Source: a virus | Direction: 5' to 3' (one strand) | Length of the DNA: 38,005 bases | Virus record (IMG/VR): IMGVR_UViG_3300025082_000024 | Coordinates: 1-38,005 of that record | Part shown: piece by piece, positions 26,848 to 33,306 of the stretch | Layout: each line of letters begins with the position of its first letter | Position numbering within the stretch: position 1 is the stretch's first letter | Notes under the pieces: model-generated | Told to the model about the DNA's origin: nothing | Database searches by the model: none | Seen by the model: only the letters and a program-made list of their open reading frames with translations | Translations under genes and position numbers: made by a program

Positions 26848-26881
26848 TTTACAACGCATTGTGTATGCCTAGTAGCGTATA
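26848..26881 (+). repeat. Half-type cassette junction element
   Basis: TTTACAAC (26848-26855), GCATT, then GTGTATGC and a short stem with GCGTATA, closely resembling the left part of 26558-26613. No GTTR end follows, so the right half is missing. Confidence 0.55.
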
Positions 26882-26921
26882 AATAGAAATAAATATTGAT
26901 TAATAAATAAAACTTATAAAA

Positions 26922-27179
26922 ATGACACCAGAAACAATTAAAGAACAAGCAGAGCTATTAGGTATAAACGTTGTTAGCAAATCGTTACGGATTGTAAGCG
27001 ACAAATGTGTAAATAGTAACTGGGTTGCAGATTGGGCAGCTATGGAAGATCAAGAACATTGCCAATGTATAGTAGGATGTAAGATTAAGGTAGAATTTTC
27101 GCAAAACGGACACAAACCATACCCTTACATAGTTGACCAATTAGAGTACCAAAATTTAGTAGATAAAACTAAAGAATAG
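26922..27179 (+). CDS. Hypothetical cassette protein with Cys/His
   Basis: 85 residues: MTPETIKEQAELLGINVVSK start, then Cys and His residues (DQEHCQCIVGCKI) that could bind metal, and an acidic/Lys end. Leader TATAAAA. Located between two half-type junction elements; no private inverted repeat could be found. Function unknown. Confidence 0.6.
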   Translation: MTPETIKEQAELLGINVVSKSLRIVSDKCVNSNWVADWAAMEDQEHCQCIVGCKIKVEFSQNGHKPYPYIVDQLEYQNLVDKTKE

Positions 27180-27189
27180 TAATGTTTGC

Positions 27190-27235
27190 TAACGGTTTGG
27201 CTATGCGTAGTGCCGACCTTGATAAATTACTACAC
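27190..27235 (+). repeat. Half-type junction element sharing 28 bp with 32744-32771
   Basis: TAAC at 27190-27193, then a stretch that is the same, apart from one base, as that at 32745-32771 (CTAACGGTTTGGCTATG start). A short hairpin GTAGT (27207-27211) / ACTAC (27229-27233) follows. The right half with GTTR is absent. Confidence 0.6.
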
Positions 27236-27254
27236 TAACTTAAAAGTATTAAAG

Positions 27255-27476
27255 ATGGACTTTGAGCAAATATCTGATAAAGAAAAAGAGGCATTACATA
27301 TAGCTTGTGTTAGCGAGAGTAGTTTAGTTTTTAGAAAAGGTGACTTTGGCGACACGATAGAATTTGATAAATATGATGATGGCGAATTTAGCATTGAATT
27401 AATGGATAGTGGGAGCTATTACTTTACAAAAGAACAGTTAGCATTTATAGTGAAATGGATTTCCTATTCTCGCTAA
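27255..27476 (+). CDS. Hypothetical acidic cassette protein
   Basis: 73 residues from ATG 27255; the frame starting at 27186 begins inside the junction and is rejected. MDFEQISDKEKEALHIACVS start, acidic beta-like middle (DKYDDGEFSIELMDSG). The end Tyr-Ser-Arg-stop lies in the sequence TATTCTCGCTAACGGT, also found at 104-119, so the stop comes from the element's TAAC. Function unknown. Confidence 0.6.
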   Translation: MDFEQISDKEKEALHIACVSESSLVFRKGDFGDTIEFDKYDDGEFSIELMDSGSYYFTKEQLAFIVKWISYSR

Positions 27477-27540
27477 CGGTGAGCTAAACCAGCTTGAGCG
27501 ACGCGAGGCACGAGTGGGGTTTAGCGAGTGTTGTAAATTT
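27471..27540 (+). repeat. attC-like palindromic junction element (full type, GC-rich core)
   Basis: TAAC 27474-27477, 5-nt spacer, perfect 8-bp arms GCTAAACC (27483-27490) / GGTTTAGC (27518-27525), an inner GC-rich hairpin, 4-nt spacer, GTTGTAAA (27530-27537). GTTGTAAATTT (27530-27540) recurs as a direct repeat at 27613-27623. Last element of the left array. Confidence 0.78.
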
Positions 27541-27594
27541 TCACCCCGAAACCCTTGTAAACATTGAGAAAATAAAAATACTTTGGATGTGGTG

Positions 27595-27624
27595 TTGTTT
27601 ATCCAGTTTAAAGTTGTAAATTTG
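27595..27624 (+). promoter_or_regulatory. Full flavobacterial-type promoter for the recombination/replication operon
   Basis: TTG (27595-27597), 19 nt, TAAATTTG (27617-27624): the -33/-7 arrangement known for Bacteroidota. ATG 27665 is 40 nt downstream after an A/T-rich leader. It is the best promoter in the window. Confidence 0.75.
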
Positions 27625-27664
27625 AAACAATAATAAAAATTACTAATAACTAATACTACCAATT

Positions 27665-28240
27665 ATGAAAAACTTAGAATTGTGGAGCAAGGTTGAGAAA
27701 ACCAATCCAGAGTATACAAAAAAAGCAAATGTAAAGGGAAACCTTTTAACATCAATAGCACCTCAATATCAAATAAAACAGGCAACAGAACAATTTGGCG
27801 TATATGGTATCGGTTGGGGGTTTAGATCAATGGAGTTTGATTATACGTTAGCTAATATCGGTATGGCAACTTTTAAAGCTGTTTTTTATTTTCCAAATGG
27901 AGAATTTGAGATTGTTAACAGCGTACAACTTTACAAGGATGGAGCACAAACAAAGATAGATGATGATTTTGCAAAAAAAGTAGAAACCGACACACTGACA
28001 AAAGCCCTTAGTAAATTAGGTTTCAATGCTGATATATTTTTAGGCAAATTTGATGATACTAAATATGTAGAACAAATGAAACAGGAATTTAAAGAACCAG
28101 CAAAAAAACAAATATTTAAAGAGGGGGGATTTGATAAAGCGTTAAGCTCAGACCAAAAAACGATTTTATCAGTATTGAGCAAATACGAATTAACGCCAGA
28201 TCAAAAGAAACAATTAACCGAAAAACTAAAAACAGCGTAA
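27665..28240 (+). CDS. Putative single-strand annealing recombinase (Rad52/Sak-like)
   Basis: 191 residues. The arrangement LWSKVEKTNPEYTKK at the start, IKQATEQFGVYGIGWGF, and ETDTLTKALSKLGFNADIF followed by GKFDDTKYV is typical of phage annealing proteins of the Rad52-like group. The C-terminal 45 residues form a separate helical tail. Placement beside an SSB-like gene and a Gp157-like gene supports a recombination role. The subfamily is not certain from sequence alone. Confidence 0.65.
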   Translation: MKNLELWSKVEKTNPEYTKKANVKGNLLTSIAPQYQIKQATEQFGVYGIGWGFRSMEFDYTLANIGMATFKAVFYFPNGEFEIVNSVQLYKDGAQTKIDDDFAKKVETDTLTKALSKLGFNADIFLGKFDDTKYVEQMKQEFKEPAKKQIFKEGGFDKALSSDQKTILSVLSKYELTPDQKKQLTEKLKTA

Positions 28241-28242
28241 TT

Positions 28243-28731
28243 ATGAAAAATACGTTATACCAAATAAAGGAAAGTTATTTGTCCCTAATGGACGATATAG
28301 AAGCAAGTGAAGGGGTACTATCAAAAGAACAAGAAAGCGCGTTAGAGATCAATAAAAGCGAGTTAGATAGTAAGTCAATCGCATACCTAGAAGTAATAAA
28401 AAGCAGCAAGGCATTTATTTGTACAATAGACGATGAGATTAAGCGTTTACAGGCACTTAAAAAAAGAAACAATAATCTAATAGACAGACTAGAAAATAGT
28501 TTACTTAGTGCTGTTAGTTTGTTTGGAGAGTTTGCCGTTGGAACTTTAACTTTTGGAACACGTAAAAGCGAATCAATAACAGTTAAGGATATAAATAGTT
28601 TGCCTAGCGAGTTTAAGACGGTAAAAGTTACTGAGACAGCTAATAAATCGGATTTAAAAGCTGCTATAAAAGGAGGCAAAGAAATAAAAGGAGTTACTTT
28701 AAATGTTAATGTTAATTTGAAAATAAAATAA
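28243..28731 (+). CDS. Gp157-like phage protein
   Basis: 162 residues. Long coiled coil (about 1-95) with DDEIKRLQALKKRNNNLIDR, then a beta-rich end (FGTRKSESITVKDINSLP, KSDLKAAIKGGKEIKGV). This is the pattern of the Siphovirus Gp157 family, first noted in streptococcal phages in connection with phage resistance. It lies 2 nt after the annealing gene, as such proteins often do. The mechanism is unknown. Confidence 0.8.
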   Translation: MKNTLYQIKESYLSLMDDIEASEGVLSKEQESALEINKSELDSKSIAYLEVIKSSKAFICTIDDEIKRLQALKKRNNNLIDRLENSLLSAVSLFGEFAVGTLTFGTRKSESITVKDINSLPSEFKTVKVTETANKSDLKAAIKGGKEIKGVTLNVNVNLKIK

Positions 28732-28743
28732 CAGATAAATATT

Positions 28744-29139
28744 ATGAAATTTAATGAACAAACAGGAACAACAATAGAGGAGGCTTTTAATATATTTCAT
28801 AAAGATAACCCCCATATTTACCAGAAATTTGCAGAGCAATGCTTTTTAGCAGTTAACAAGGGTAAAAAAAAGACCTCCGCAAAGATGATTATTAACGTCA
28901 TAAGGTGGCATAGTTATTTAGAAACAAATACGGATGATGAGTATAGGATTAATGATGCTTTTTCTGCTCACTATGCGCGTAAATTCATAGAGGACTATCC
29001 GCAACATAATGAATTGTTTGAGTTAAGGAGGCTTAGGGATGGAAGCGAAAAAGAAAATACAGATACATCATATGAAATAAAATTTGGTATGCCTGTATTG
29101 AAAAAAGACAACAATAGACCCTCGATGTATGACTTTTAA
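28744..29139 (+). CDS. Conserved phage protein of the replication region
   Basis: 131 residues. The N-terminal half (TIEEAFNIFHKDNPHIYQKF), a basic helix (KTSAKMIINVIRWHSY), then INDAFSAHYARKFIEDYP and FELRRLRDG. This layout recurs in phage proteins near replication genes; it looks like a small winged-helix or helical DNA-binding protein, but no function is established. It overlaps the next gene by 11 nt. Confidence 0.65.
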   Translation: MKFNEQTGTTIEEAFNIFHKDNPHIYQKFAEQCFLAVNKGKKKTSAKMIINVIRWHSYLETNTDDEYRINDAFSAHYARKFIEDYPQHNELFELRRLRDGSEKENTDTSYEIKFGMPVLKKDNNRPSMYDF

Positions 29140-29323
29140 ATCTTCATATACCATAACGGAAATAGACTCTATCTGTATGCAGATATGTAAGGATGGGGAC
29201 AATCTGTGCATGGATAAATTAATAGATATAGTAGATGAAGAGAGGCATATGTACGACGATAAAAACCTGATACATATTGACCACATAATAAAAACAGTAG
29301 AACAAATAATATGCGACCAATAA
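29129..29323 (+). CDS. Small acidic hypothetical protein
   Basis: 64 residues, rich in Asp, Ile and Met, with three Cys near the start (ICMQICKDGDNLCMDK). It overlaps both neighbours (11 and 13 nt), so it is translationally coupled. Not recognised. Confidence 0.55.
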   Translation: MTFKSSYTITEIDSICMQICKDGDNLCMDKLIDIVDEERHMYDDKNLIHIDHIIKTVEQIICDQ

Positions 29324-29490
29324 CAGATGTTAGGATATATTGCGGGGATAAGACTTGTAATTATGGAAGAGATATAGAGAATCCCGTTGTTATATCTCCT
29401 AGACCTAATATGAATAGAGTAATAGTAGAGGATGTTCCTTGCCCTCGATGTAAAAAAAGAGAATTAAAAAGGTACGATAAACTAAAATAA
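29311..29490 (+). CDS. Zinc-ribbon-like small protein
   Basis: 59 residues starting MRPITDVRIYCGDKTCNYGR, with CGDKTC (about 11-16) and CPRC (about 44-47): a four-Cys zinc-ribbon arrangement, basic C-terminus. It overlaps the preceding gene by 13 nt. Probably nucleic-acid binding; function unknown. Confidence 0.65.
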   Translation: MRPITDVRIYCGDKTCNYGRDIENPVVISPRPNMNRVIVEDVPCPRCKKRELKRYDKLK

Positions 29491-29505
29491 ATAGAATAAT
29501 ATTTC

Positions 29506-29513
29506 TATATTTG
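29506..29513 (+). promoter_or_regulatory. Promoter -7 box TATATTTG upstream of the replication initiator gene
   Basis: TATATTTG matches TANNTTTG. It lies upstream of a strong hairpin with a T-run (29554-29600) and then the gene at 29615, so transcripts from it would pass through the hairpin first. Confidence 0.5.
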
Positions 29514-29532
29514 TAATTCAAAATACGCAACA

Positions 29533-29628
29533 ATGAACAAAATTATACATAAGAACCCATGCTTTGAATGCCTGTTGCGGGCTACAGAGTATGGGTTTTT
29601 GCATTTCGTAACTCATGGCAGAAGATAA
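29533..29628 (+). CDS. 31-residue leader peptide candidate
   Basis: Short frame MNKIIHKNPCFECLLRATEY and onward to a stop at 29626, overlapping the start of the next gene by 14 nt. It spans a strong hairpin. It may be a leader peptide linked to attenuation, or an accident of the palindrome. Leader CGCAACA is acceptable. Low confidence as a gene. Confidence 0.3.
   Translation: MNKIIHKNPCFECLLRATEYGFLHFVTHGRR
29554..29600 (+). terminator. Terminator or attenuator hairpin in the leader of the DUF6291/DnaD-like gene
   Basis: AACCCAT (29554-29560) pairs with ATGGGTT (29591-29597); inside it CTTTG/CAGAG (one mismatch) and GCC/GGC also pair, giving about 15 bp, followed by TTTTT (29596-29600). It lies between a promoter box (29506) and the next gene (29615), so it either ends the upstream operon or attenuates the downstream gene. 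Confidence 0.65.
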
Positions 29629-30409
29629 AAAAGGGTTTCTTATGTATGCCGATCAGAGAGAACAGTTTGACCAGTTGACCGACGAGCAAGCAGGGAAACT
29701 AGTTAAACACCTTTTCGCATACGTTAATGATGAGAACCCGCAAACTGATGATATTGTAACTAAATTATCTTTTACGCCCATTAAAAGCCAATTAAAAAGG
29801 GATTTAATAAAATATAAAGATAAGAAGGAGCAATGGTCATCAGCAGGAAAAGCAAGCGCAGAGGCTAGAAGATTAAAAAGAGAACAGGATTTAACGGATT
29901 CAACGAACGTTAACGACCGTTCAAACCGTTCAACGGATTCAACTGTTAATGTTAATGTTAATGATAATGTTAATGATAATGTTAATGTAAAAGATAATAA
30001 AGATAAAGGGTGTGTGTTTAATTTTAAAAAATCTCTTTTAGATTATGGATTAAAAAAAGAGTTAGTAGAGGACTTTCTAAAAAACAGGAAAACCAAAAAG
30101 TTAACCAATACCGAAACAGCCTTAAATTCTTTTATTGAAGAAATAGAAAAAACTGGCAGCGAAAAAAACGAGGTATTTAAAATAGTAGTACAAAAAGGCT
30201 GGGGAGGTTTTAAAGCTAGTTGGATAGAAAGCACTAAAAATAATAGTGCAACAAATGATGGTATACCAGCGAATCCAGATATGAACTATTTAAATCATTT
30301 TAGCAGGACACCGCAAGAGTATATTGCAGCTCAGCGAAAATGGGCTGCTTTAGGTTATAAGGTGAAAAAGAATAGAGTAACTGGTAAGGTGGTTGATTTT
30401 TATAAATAA
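29615..30409 (+). CDS. Replication initiator-type protein (DUF6291 / DnaD-like)
   Basis: 264 residues. N-terminal DUF6291-like domain (FLMYADQREQFDQLTDEQAG, KLVKHLFAYVND) ending in a basic helix; a low-complexity linker of Val-Asn-Asp repeats (about 109-131); and a C-terminal helical domain with WGGFKASWIE, like DnaD-type replisome organisers. Expected to recruit host helicase to the phage origin. The linker is encoded by tandem GTTAAT/GATAAT hexamers (29947-29998). Confidence 0.75.
   Translation: MAEDKKGFLMYADQREQFDQLTDEQAGKLVKHLFAYVNDENPQTDDIVTKLSFTPIKSQLKRDLIKYKDKKEQWSSAGKASAEARRLKREQDLTDSTNVNDRSNRSTDSTVNVNVNDNVNDNVNVKDNKDKGCVFNFKKSLLDYGLKKELVEDFLKNRKTKKLTNTETALNSFIEEIEKTGSEKNEVFKIVVQKGWGGFKASWIESTKNNSATNDGIPANPDMNYLNHFSRTPQEYIAAQRKWAALGYKVKKNRVTGKVVDFYK
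29947..29998. repeat. Tandem hexamer repeat coding a Val-Asn-Asp linker
   Basis: About eight units of GTTAAT/GATAAT in a row inside the replication gene, giving Val-Asn and Asp-Asn pairs. The unit length keeps the frame, so gain or loss of copies would only change linker length. Likely a slippage-prone tract. Confidence 0.7.
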
Positions 30410-30415
30410 TTAGAT

Positions 30416-31648
30416 ATGAATTTTGATAAATATATTTGTGTAATGTTTCCTTATCCCAGCGGTAACGGGTTGCACATTGGACATTTTTATAATTATGCAA
30501 TAATAGATAGCTATTGTAATTATTTAAGGTATAAAAAGGAGTCAGTATTTCAGCCTTTTGGTTATGATAGCTTCGGTCTTCCAGCTGAAAATTATGCAAA
30601 AAAGATAGGAGGAGACCCAAAGAAGGTAACGGAAAACAACATAGTTAATTTTAACAACCAGATGGATCACATGAATACATCGTTTGATTATTTAATATCT
30701 ACGCATTCTAAAGAGTATCAGGTTCATACAAAATGGTTATTTAACCAATTATATGAAAAGGGATTAGCATATAAAAAACAGGGAATTGTTAATTATTGCA
30801 AATCATGTGAAACCGTACTAGCAAATGAACAGGTAATAAATAATAATTGCGAGAGGTGTAATAGTGTTATAGAAAAAAAGGAGTTAAGCCAATGGTATTT
30901 TAAAATAACTGACTACAAAAAAAGATTAATAGAGGGGTTGAATAATTTAGATTATCCTGGCAGTACGATTAATGCACAAAAAAAATGGTTAGAAAATCAG
31001 CACGATTGGTGCGTTAGCCGTCAACGGGACTGGGGTTGTAGGATACCCGTAAAAGGAGAGACTGATACTCTTGATACATTTGTAGATAGTTCATTTTATT
31101 ATATTATTTATTGTTTGGTCAAGGGCATAAAGCCTAAACAGGTAGATTTATATGTTGGAGGTGCTGAACACGCCTGTATGCACTTAATCTACGCTAGATT
31201 TATTAATATGTTTCTTTATGATATTGGGTATATTGATTTTGAGGAGCCATTTAAAAAAGTAATTCACCAAGGAATGATATTAAACAATGGCGAAAAAATG
31301 AGCAAAAGCAAAGGGAATATAGTTAACCCTGACGATTATAATCCTAAGATTCTTAGATTTTATATGATGTTTATAGGCCATTATTTTGATGGTGGTAGTT
31401 GGAGTGATGAAAATATAAAAGGGATAGAGAGATTTTTTAAACGGTTCGATTTATGGACATCGAAAGAGGGTAAAGATGTTATTGATCTAAACAAATTTAA
31501 GGATGAGATTTTTAACTATACAGATGCATTTAAATTTAATAAAGTGGTTAGCTCTTTTATGATATTGTTTAATAAAAACAAGAACAAGCAATTAACTAGA
31601 GAACAGAATTATGAATTAAGAAATTTACTTAAGATATATACAGCATAA
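30416..31648 (+). CDS. Minimal leucyl-tRNA synthetase-like protein without editing or C-terminal domain
   Basis: 410 residues; bacterial LeuRS is about 800-870. The class I catalytic core is intact: FPYPSGNGLHIGH (HIGH at 20-23), PFGYDSFGLPAEN, zinc-site Cys at 128, 131, 145 and 148, DTFVDSSFYY, YVGGAEHACMHLIYARF, and KMSKS at 294-298 (GEKMSKSKGNIVNPDD). Where LeuRS carries the ~200-residue CP1 editing domain, the chain passes directly from QKKW (191) to DWCVSRQRDWG. Only part of the anticodon-side helical bundle remains at the end, and the C-terminal tRNA-binding domain is absent. Probably activates leucine; tRNA charging is uncertain. It ends the early operon. Confidence 0.92.
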   Translation: MNFDKYICVMFPYPSGNGLHIGHFYNYAIIDSYCNYLRYKKESVFQPFGYDSFGLPAENYAKKIGGDPKKVTENNIVNFNNQMDHMNTSFDYLISTHSKEYQVHTKWLFNQLYEKGLAYKKQGIVNYCKSCETVLANEQVINNNCERCNSVIEKKELSQWYFKITDYKKRLIEGLNNLDYPGSTINAQKKWLENQHDWCVSRQRDWGCRIPVKGETDTLDTFVDSSFYYIIYCLVKGIKPKQVDLYVGGAEHACMHLIYARFINMFLYDIGYIDFEEPFKKVIHQGMILNNGEKMSKSKGNIVNPDDYNPKILRFYMMFIGHYFDGGSWSDENIKGIERFFKRFDLWTSKEGKDVIDLNKFKDEIFNYTDAFKFNKVVSSFMILFNKNKNKQLTREQNYELRNLLKIYTA

Positions 31649-31739
31649 TGTTAAGTATAAACTGCGTAGCCTAGCAGTAAAGTAGGCTGATGAAATAAAT
31701 GTTTAATTGGCTATGCTGTTTTATGCAGTGTTAGTATTA
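31646..31739 (+). repeat. attC-like junction element (full type) after the LeuRS gene
   Basis: Starts TAATGTTA at the LeuRS stop. Arms ACTGCGTAGCC (31661-31671) and GGCTA...GCAGT (31709-31729, with an insertion), spacer, GTTAG (31730-31734). The right box GTTAGTATTA (31730-31739) is the inverse, 9 of 10, of TAATGCTAAC (31998-32007). First junction of the right array. Confidence 0.6.
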
Positions 31740-31750
31740 TTTAATTGATT

Positions 31751-31996
31751 ATGAAACTAGCAATAGAAATATGGGATAAACACATTGAGGTATTTGAACA
31801 CTTTGATTTGGTTTGCCATAACGGAAGCTCATTAGAATATGAAACTCGAAGTAACGCATTATTTAATGCCCTTGTTACTTTTGAGCAGATGTTAAATTTA
31901 GCTAACCCTGTGATGAAACTACGTATAAATGAAGCGATTGATTACTTAAAGGGTAGTAAACACTACTCATATTCAAACCAAAATAGCACTTACTAA
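31751..31996 (+). CDS. Hypothetical cassette protein
   Basis: 81 residues from ATG 31751; a TTG two codons upstream is not needed. Helical (LFNALVTFEQMLNLANPVMK), with a His/Trp-bearing start (MKLAIEIWDKHIEVFEHFDL). Bracketed by a private inverted repeat (31730-31739 / 31998-32007). No family recognised. Confidence 0.6.
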   Translation: MKLAIEIWDKHIEVFEHFDLVCHNGSSLEYETRSNALFNALVTFEQMLNLANPVMKLRINEAIDYLKGSKHYSYSNQNSTY

Positions 31997-31997
31997 T

Positions 31998-32067
31998 TAA
32001 TGCTAACGCTTGTGTATGCTCTGTATGGAGTGCAACGGAATATGGAGTATGACACGTTGTTATACTC
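31998..32067 (+). repeat. attC-like palindromic junction element (full type)
   Basis: TAAC 32004-32007, 4-nt spacer, left arm GTGTATGCTC (32012-32021), right arm GAGTATGACAC (32045-32055, one extra base unpaired), 3-nt spacer, GTTATAC (32059-32065). Closely similar to 37599-37668. The right box GTTATACTC is the inverse, 8 of 9, of GAGTATAAT (32276-32284). Confidence 0.78.
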
Positions 32068-32085
32068 TTTTAAACAAAACAAATT

Positions 32086-32277
32086 ATGAAAGACTTATTT
32101 AAATCATCAGTAAAAAGTAACTTAAAGTTTGAGCCAATAGAACCTAATTATGAGGGTATAGCTAAAGTATTATCTGAGCTTGAAAAACTATACAAGGTTT
32201 GTGATAACAAAGAACTACTAGATAAATGTTTAGAGAACTTTTGTGTACCTAAACACTTGATTAGCCAAAATAATTGA
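32086..32277 (+). CDS. Hypothetical cassette protein
   Basis: 63 residues, basic start (MKDLFKSSVKSNLKFEPIEP) then a helix with Cys (LEKLYKVCDNKELLDKCLEN). Leader ACAAATT. Bracketed by a private 9-bp inverted repeat (32059-32067 / 32276-32284). Function unknown. Confidence 0.6.
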   Translation: MKDLFKSSVKSNLKFEPIEPNYEGIAKVLSELEKLYKVCDNKELLDKCLENFCVPKHLISQNN

Positions 32278-32340
32278 GTATAATGGTTAGTATAAGAAAC
32301 GTGGCTTTTCGCCATGTTATTTATACAGTGTTAGTTGCAG
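32276..32340 (+). repeat. attC-like palindromic junction element, compact double stem
   Basis: Outer arms GTATAA (32290-32295) / TTATAC (32321-32326), inner arms CGTGGC (32300-32305) / GCCATG (32311-32316) with a TTTTC loop, 3-nt spacer, GTTAG (32330-32334). The right box GTTAGTTGCAG (32330-32340) is the inverse, 10 of 11, of TTGCAACTAAC (32738-32748). Confidence 0.75.
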
Positions 32341-32372
32341 TTTTATTAATAATAAATTTAAAAATAAATAAG

Positions 32373-32747
32373 ATGAATAAGAAATTAGCAAAAATTACAA
32401 GTGCAAAACTTGAGATTAAAGAAAGAGGAATTTTAAACTTTTGGATATTTGTTGAATACGAAGAAGGTGGAGGACAAGGAATAGGCGGTTTGGCTTTGGA
32501 TGAATGGGATAAAGACAAGAAAAAAAGAGTTGGAACGGCTTATGGTTGTGAAATGATAAGGTGTTTATTAGAAACATTAAGCGTTAATGATTTTAGCGAA
32601 ATGAAAGATAAAATGATTTGGGTACACGGTGAAGGTGATGGATTAAGATTTGCACCAAAAGGAATTGCACCATTAAAAGTAAGTGGAGAAAATAAAGAGC
32701 CATTGATTTTTGAAGATGTATTTAATGAGTTTGGTAATTGCAACTAA
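32373..32747 (+). CDS. Conserved hypothetical cassette protein
   Basis: 124 residues from ATG 32373; the frame from 32274 starts in the junction and is rejected. It has GGGQGIGGLALDEWDKDKKK and a VGTAYGCEMIRCLLETLSV helix, a layout I associate with small phage proteins of unknown function. The C-terminus and stop (Asn-Cys-Asn-stop) overlap the next element's TAAC. Private inverted repeat of 10 of 11 on both sides. Confidence 0.65.
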   Translation: MNKKLAKITSAKLEIKERGILNFWIFVEYEEGGGQGIGGLALDEWDKDKKKRVGTAYGCEMIRCLLETLSVNDFSEMKDKMIWVHGEGDGLRFAPKGIAPLKVSGENKEPLIFEDVFNEFGNCN

Positions 32748-32785
32748 CGGTTTGGCTATGTGTAGTGCCGATATTAAAACTACAC
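32738..32785 (+). repeat. Half-type junction element, near-copy of 27190-27235
   Basis: TAAC 32745-32748, then the same GGTTTGGCTATG... stretch as 27190 onward, and a perfect 7-bp hairpin GTGTAGT (32760-32766) / ACTACAC (32779-32785). There is no right GTTR end. Confidence 0.6.
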
Positions 32786-32801
32786 GCTTAAATAAAGACT
32801 T

Positions 32802-33035
32802 ATGAAAACTAATATAGTAGGAACACCAAAAGGAATAGGTAAAGAGGCATTACATATAGGTGGTGTTATAATTTCGTTGCCGTTGCGTGAACGAATAGAA
32901 TTTATTTTAAATGCTTCAAAAAAAGCTACTAAAAAACGAAAAGAACAAGGATTCCCAATGACACATAAAAAAAGGCAGATGTATGAAATGGGTTTTGAAG
33001 ATGCTATTGAATGGATTTTAGGTAATGAATTATAA
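32802..33035 (+). CDS. Hypothetical basic cassette protein
   Basis: 77 residues: MKTNIVGTPKGIGKEALHIG start, then a very basic helical region (NASKKATKKRKEQGFPMTHK) and an acidic/hydrophobic end. Might bind nucleic acid. Its stop TAA is part of the following element (TATAACA). Function unknown. Confidence 0.6.
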   Translation: MKTNIVGTPKGIGKEALHIGGVIISLPLRERIEFILNASKKATKKRKEQGFPMTHKKRQMYEMGFEDAIEWILGNEL

Positions 33036-33120
33036 CAATGGTTAGCCTAAAAAGCGTGACCGCAAAAGATTGATTTACGCATGAATCTGCCTCATGCTTT
33101 TTTAGGCAGTGTTATAAATA
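33031..33120 (+). repeat. attC-like palindromic junction element (longest stem)
   Basis: TAAC 33033-33036, 8-nt spacer, left arm GCCTAAAAAGCGTGA (33045-33059), right arm TCATGCTTTTTTAGGC (33092-33107; one mismatch and one extra base), 3-nt spacer, GTTATAA (33111-33117). The right box GTTATAAATA (33111-33120) is the exact inverse of TATTTATAAC (33307-33316). Confidence 0.8.
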
Positions 33121-33128
33121 GTTTTGTT

Positions 33129-33305
33129 ATGATTTATGAAATATGGGAAGACCCCAAGAATAAGCCTATAAAAATTGCCACAAATGAAATAAAACACCTT
33201 TTTAAAGGAGATACAATTGTGATTAATGGAGAAATGTATGTTGTAGATAATAAACGGCTTAACGTTGATACTGAAACATTGATTGTTTGGGTTGAAATAT
33301 GCTAA
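33129..33305 (+). CDS. Hypothetical cassette protein
   Basis: 58 residues from ATG 33129; the frame starting 33081 begins in the palindrome and is rejected. Beta-type pattern (DTIVINGEMYVVDNKRLNVD), ending TLIVWVEIC. Perfect 10-bp private inverted repeat on both sides. Function unknown. Confidence 0.6.
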   Translation: MIYEIWEDPKNKPIKIATNEIKHLFKGDTIVINGEMYVVDNKRLNVDTETLIVWVEIC

Positions 33306-33306
33306 T

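Noticed and set aside
26070-27540. CRISPR array
   Set aside because: The repeats are imperfect palindromes with variable length and sequence, and the intervals are open genes of different size; there is no repeat-spacer regularity and no cas gene.
31745-31750. TTG start two codons before ATG 31751
   Set aside because: The ATG is a stronger start, and the extension adds only two residues.
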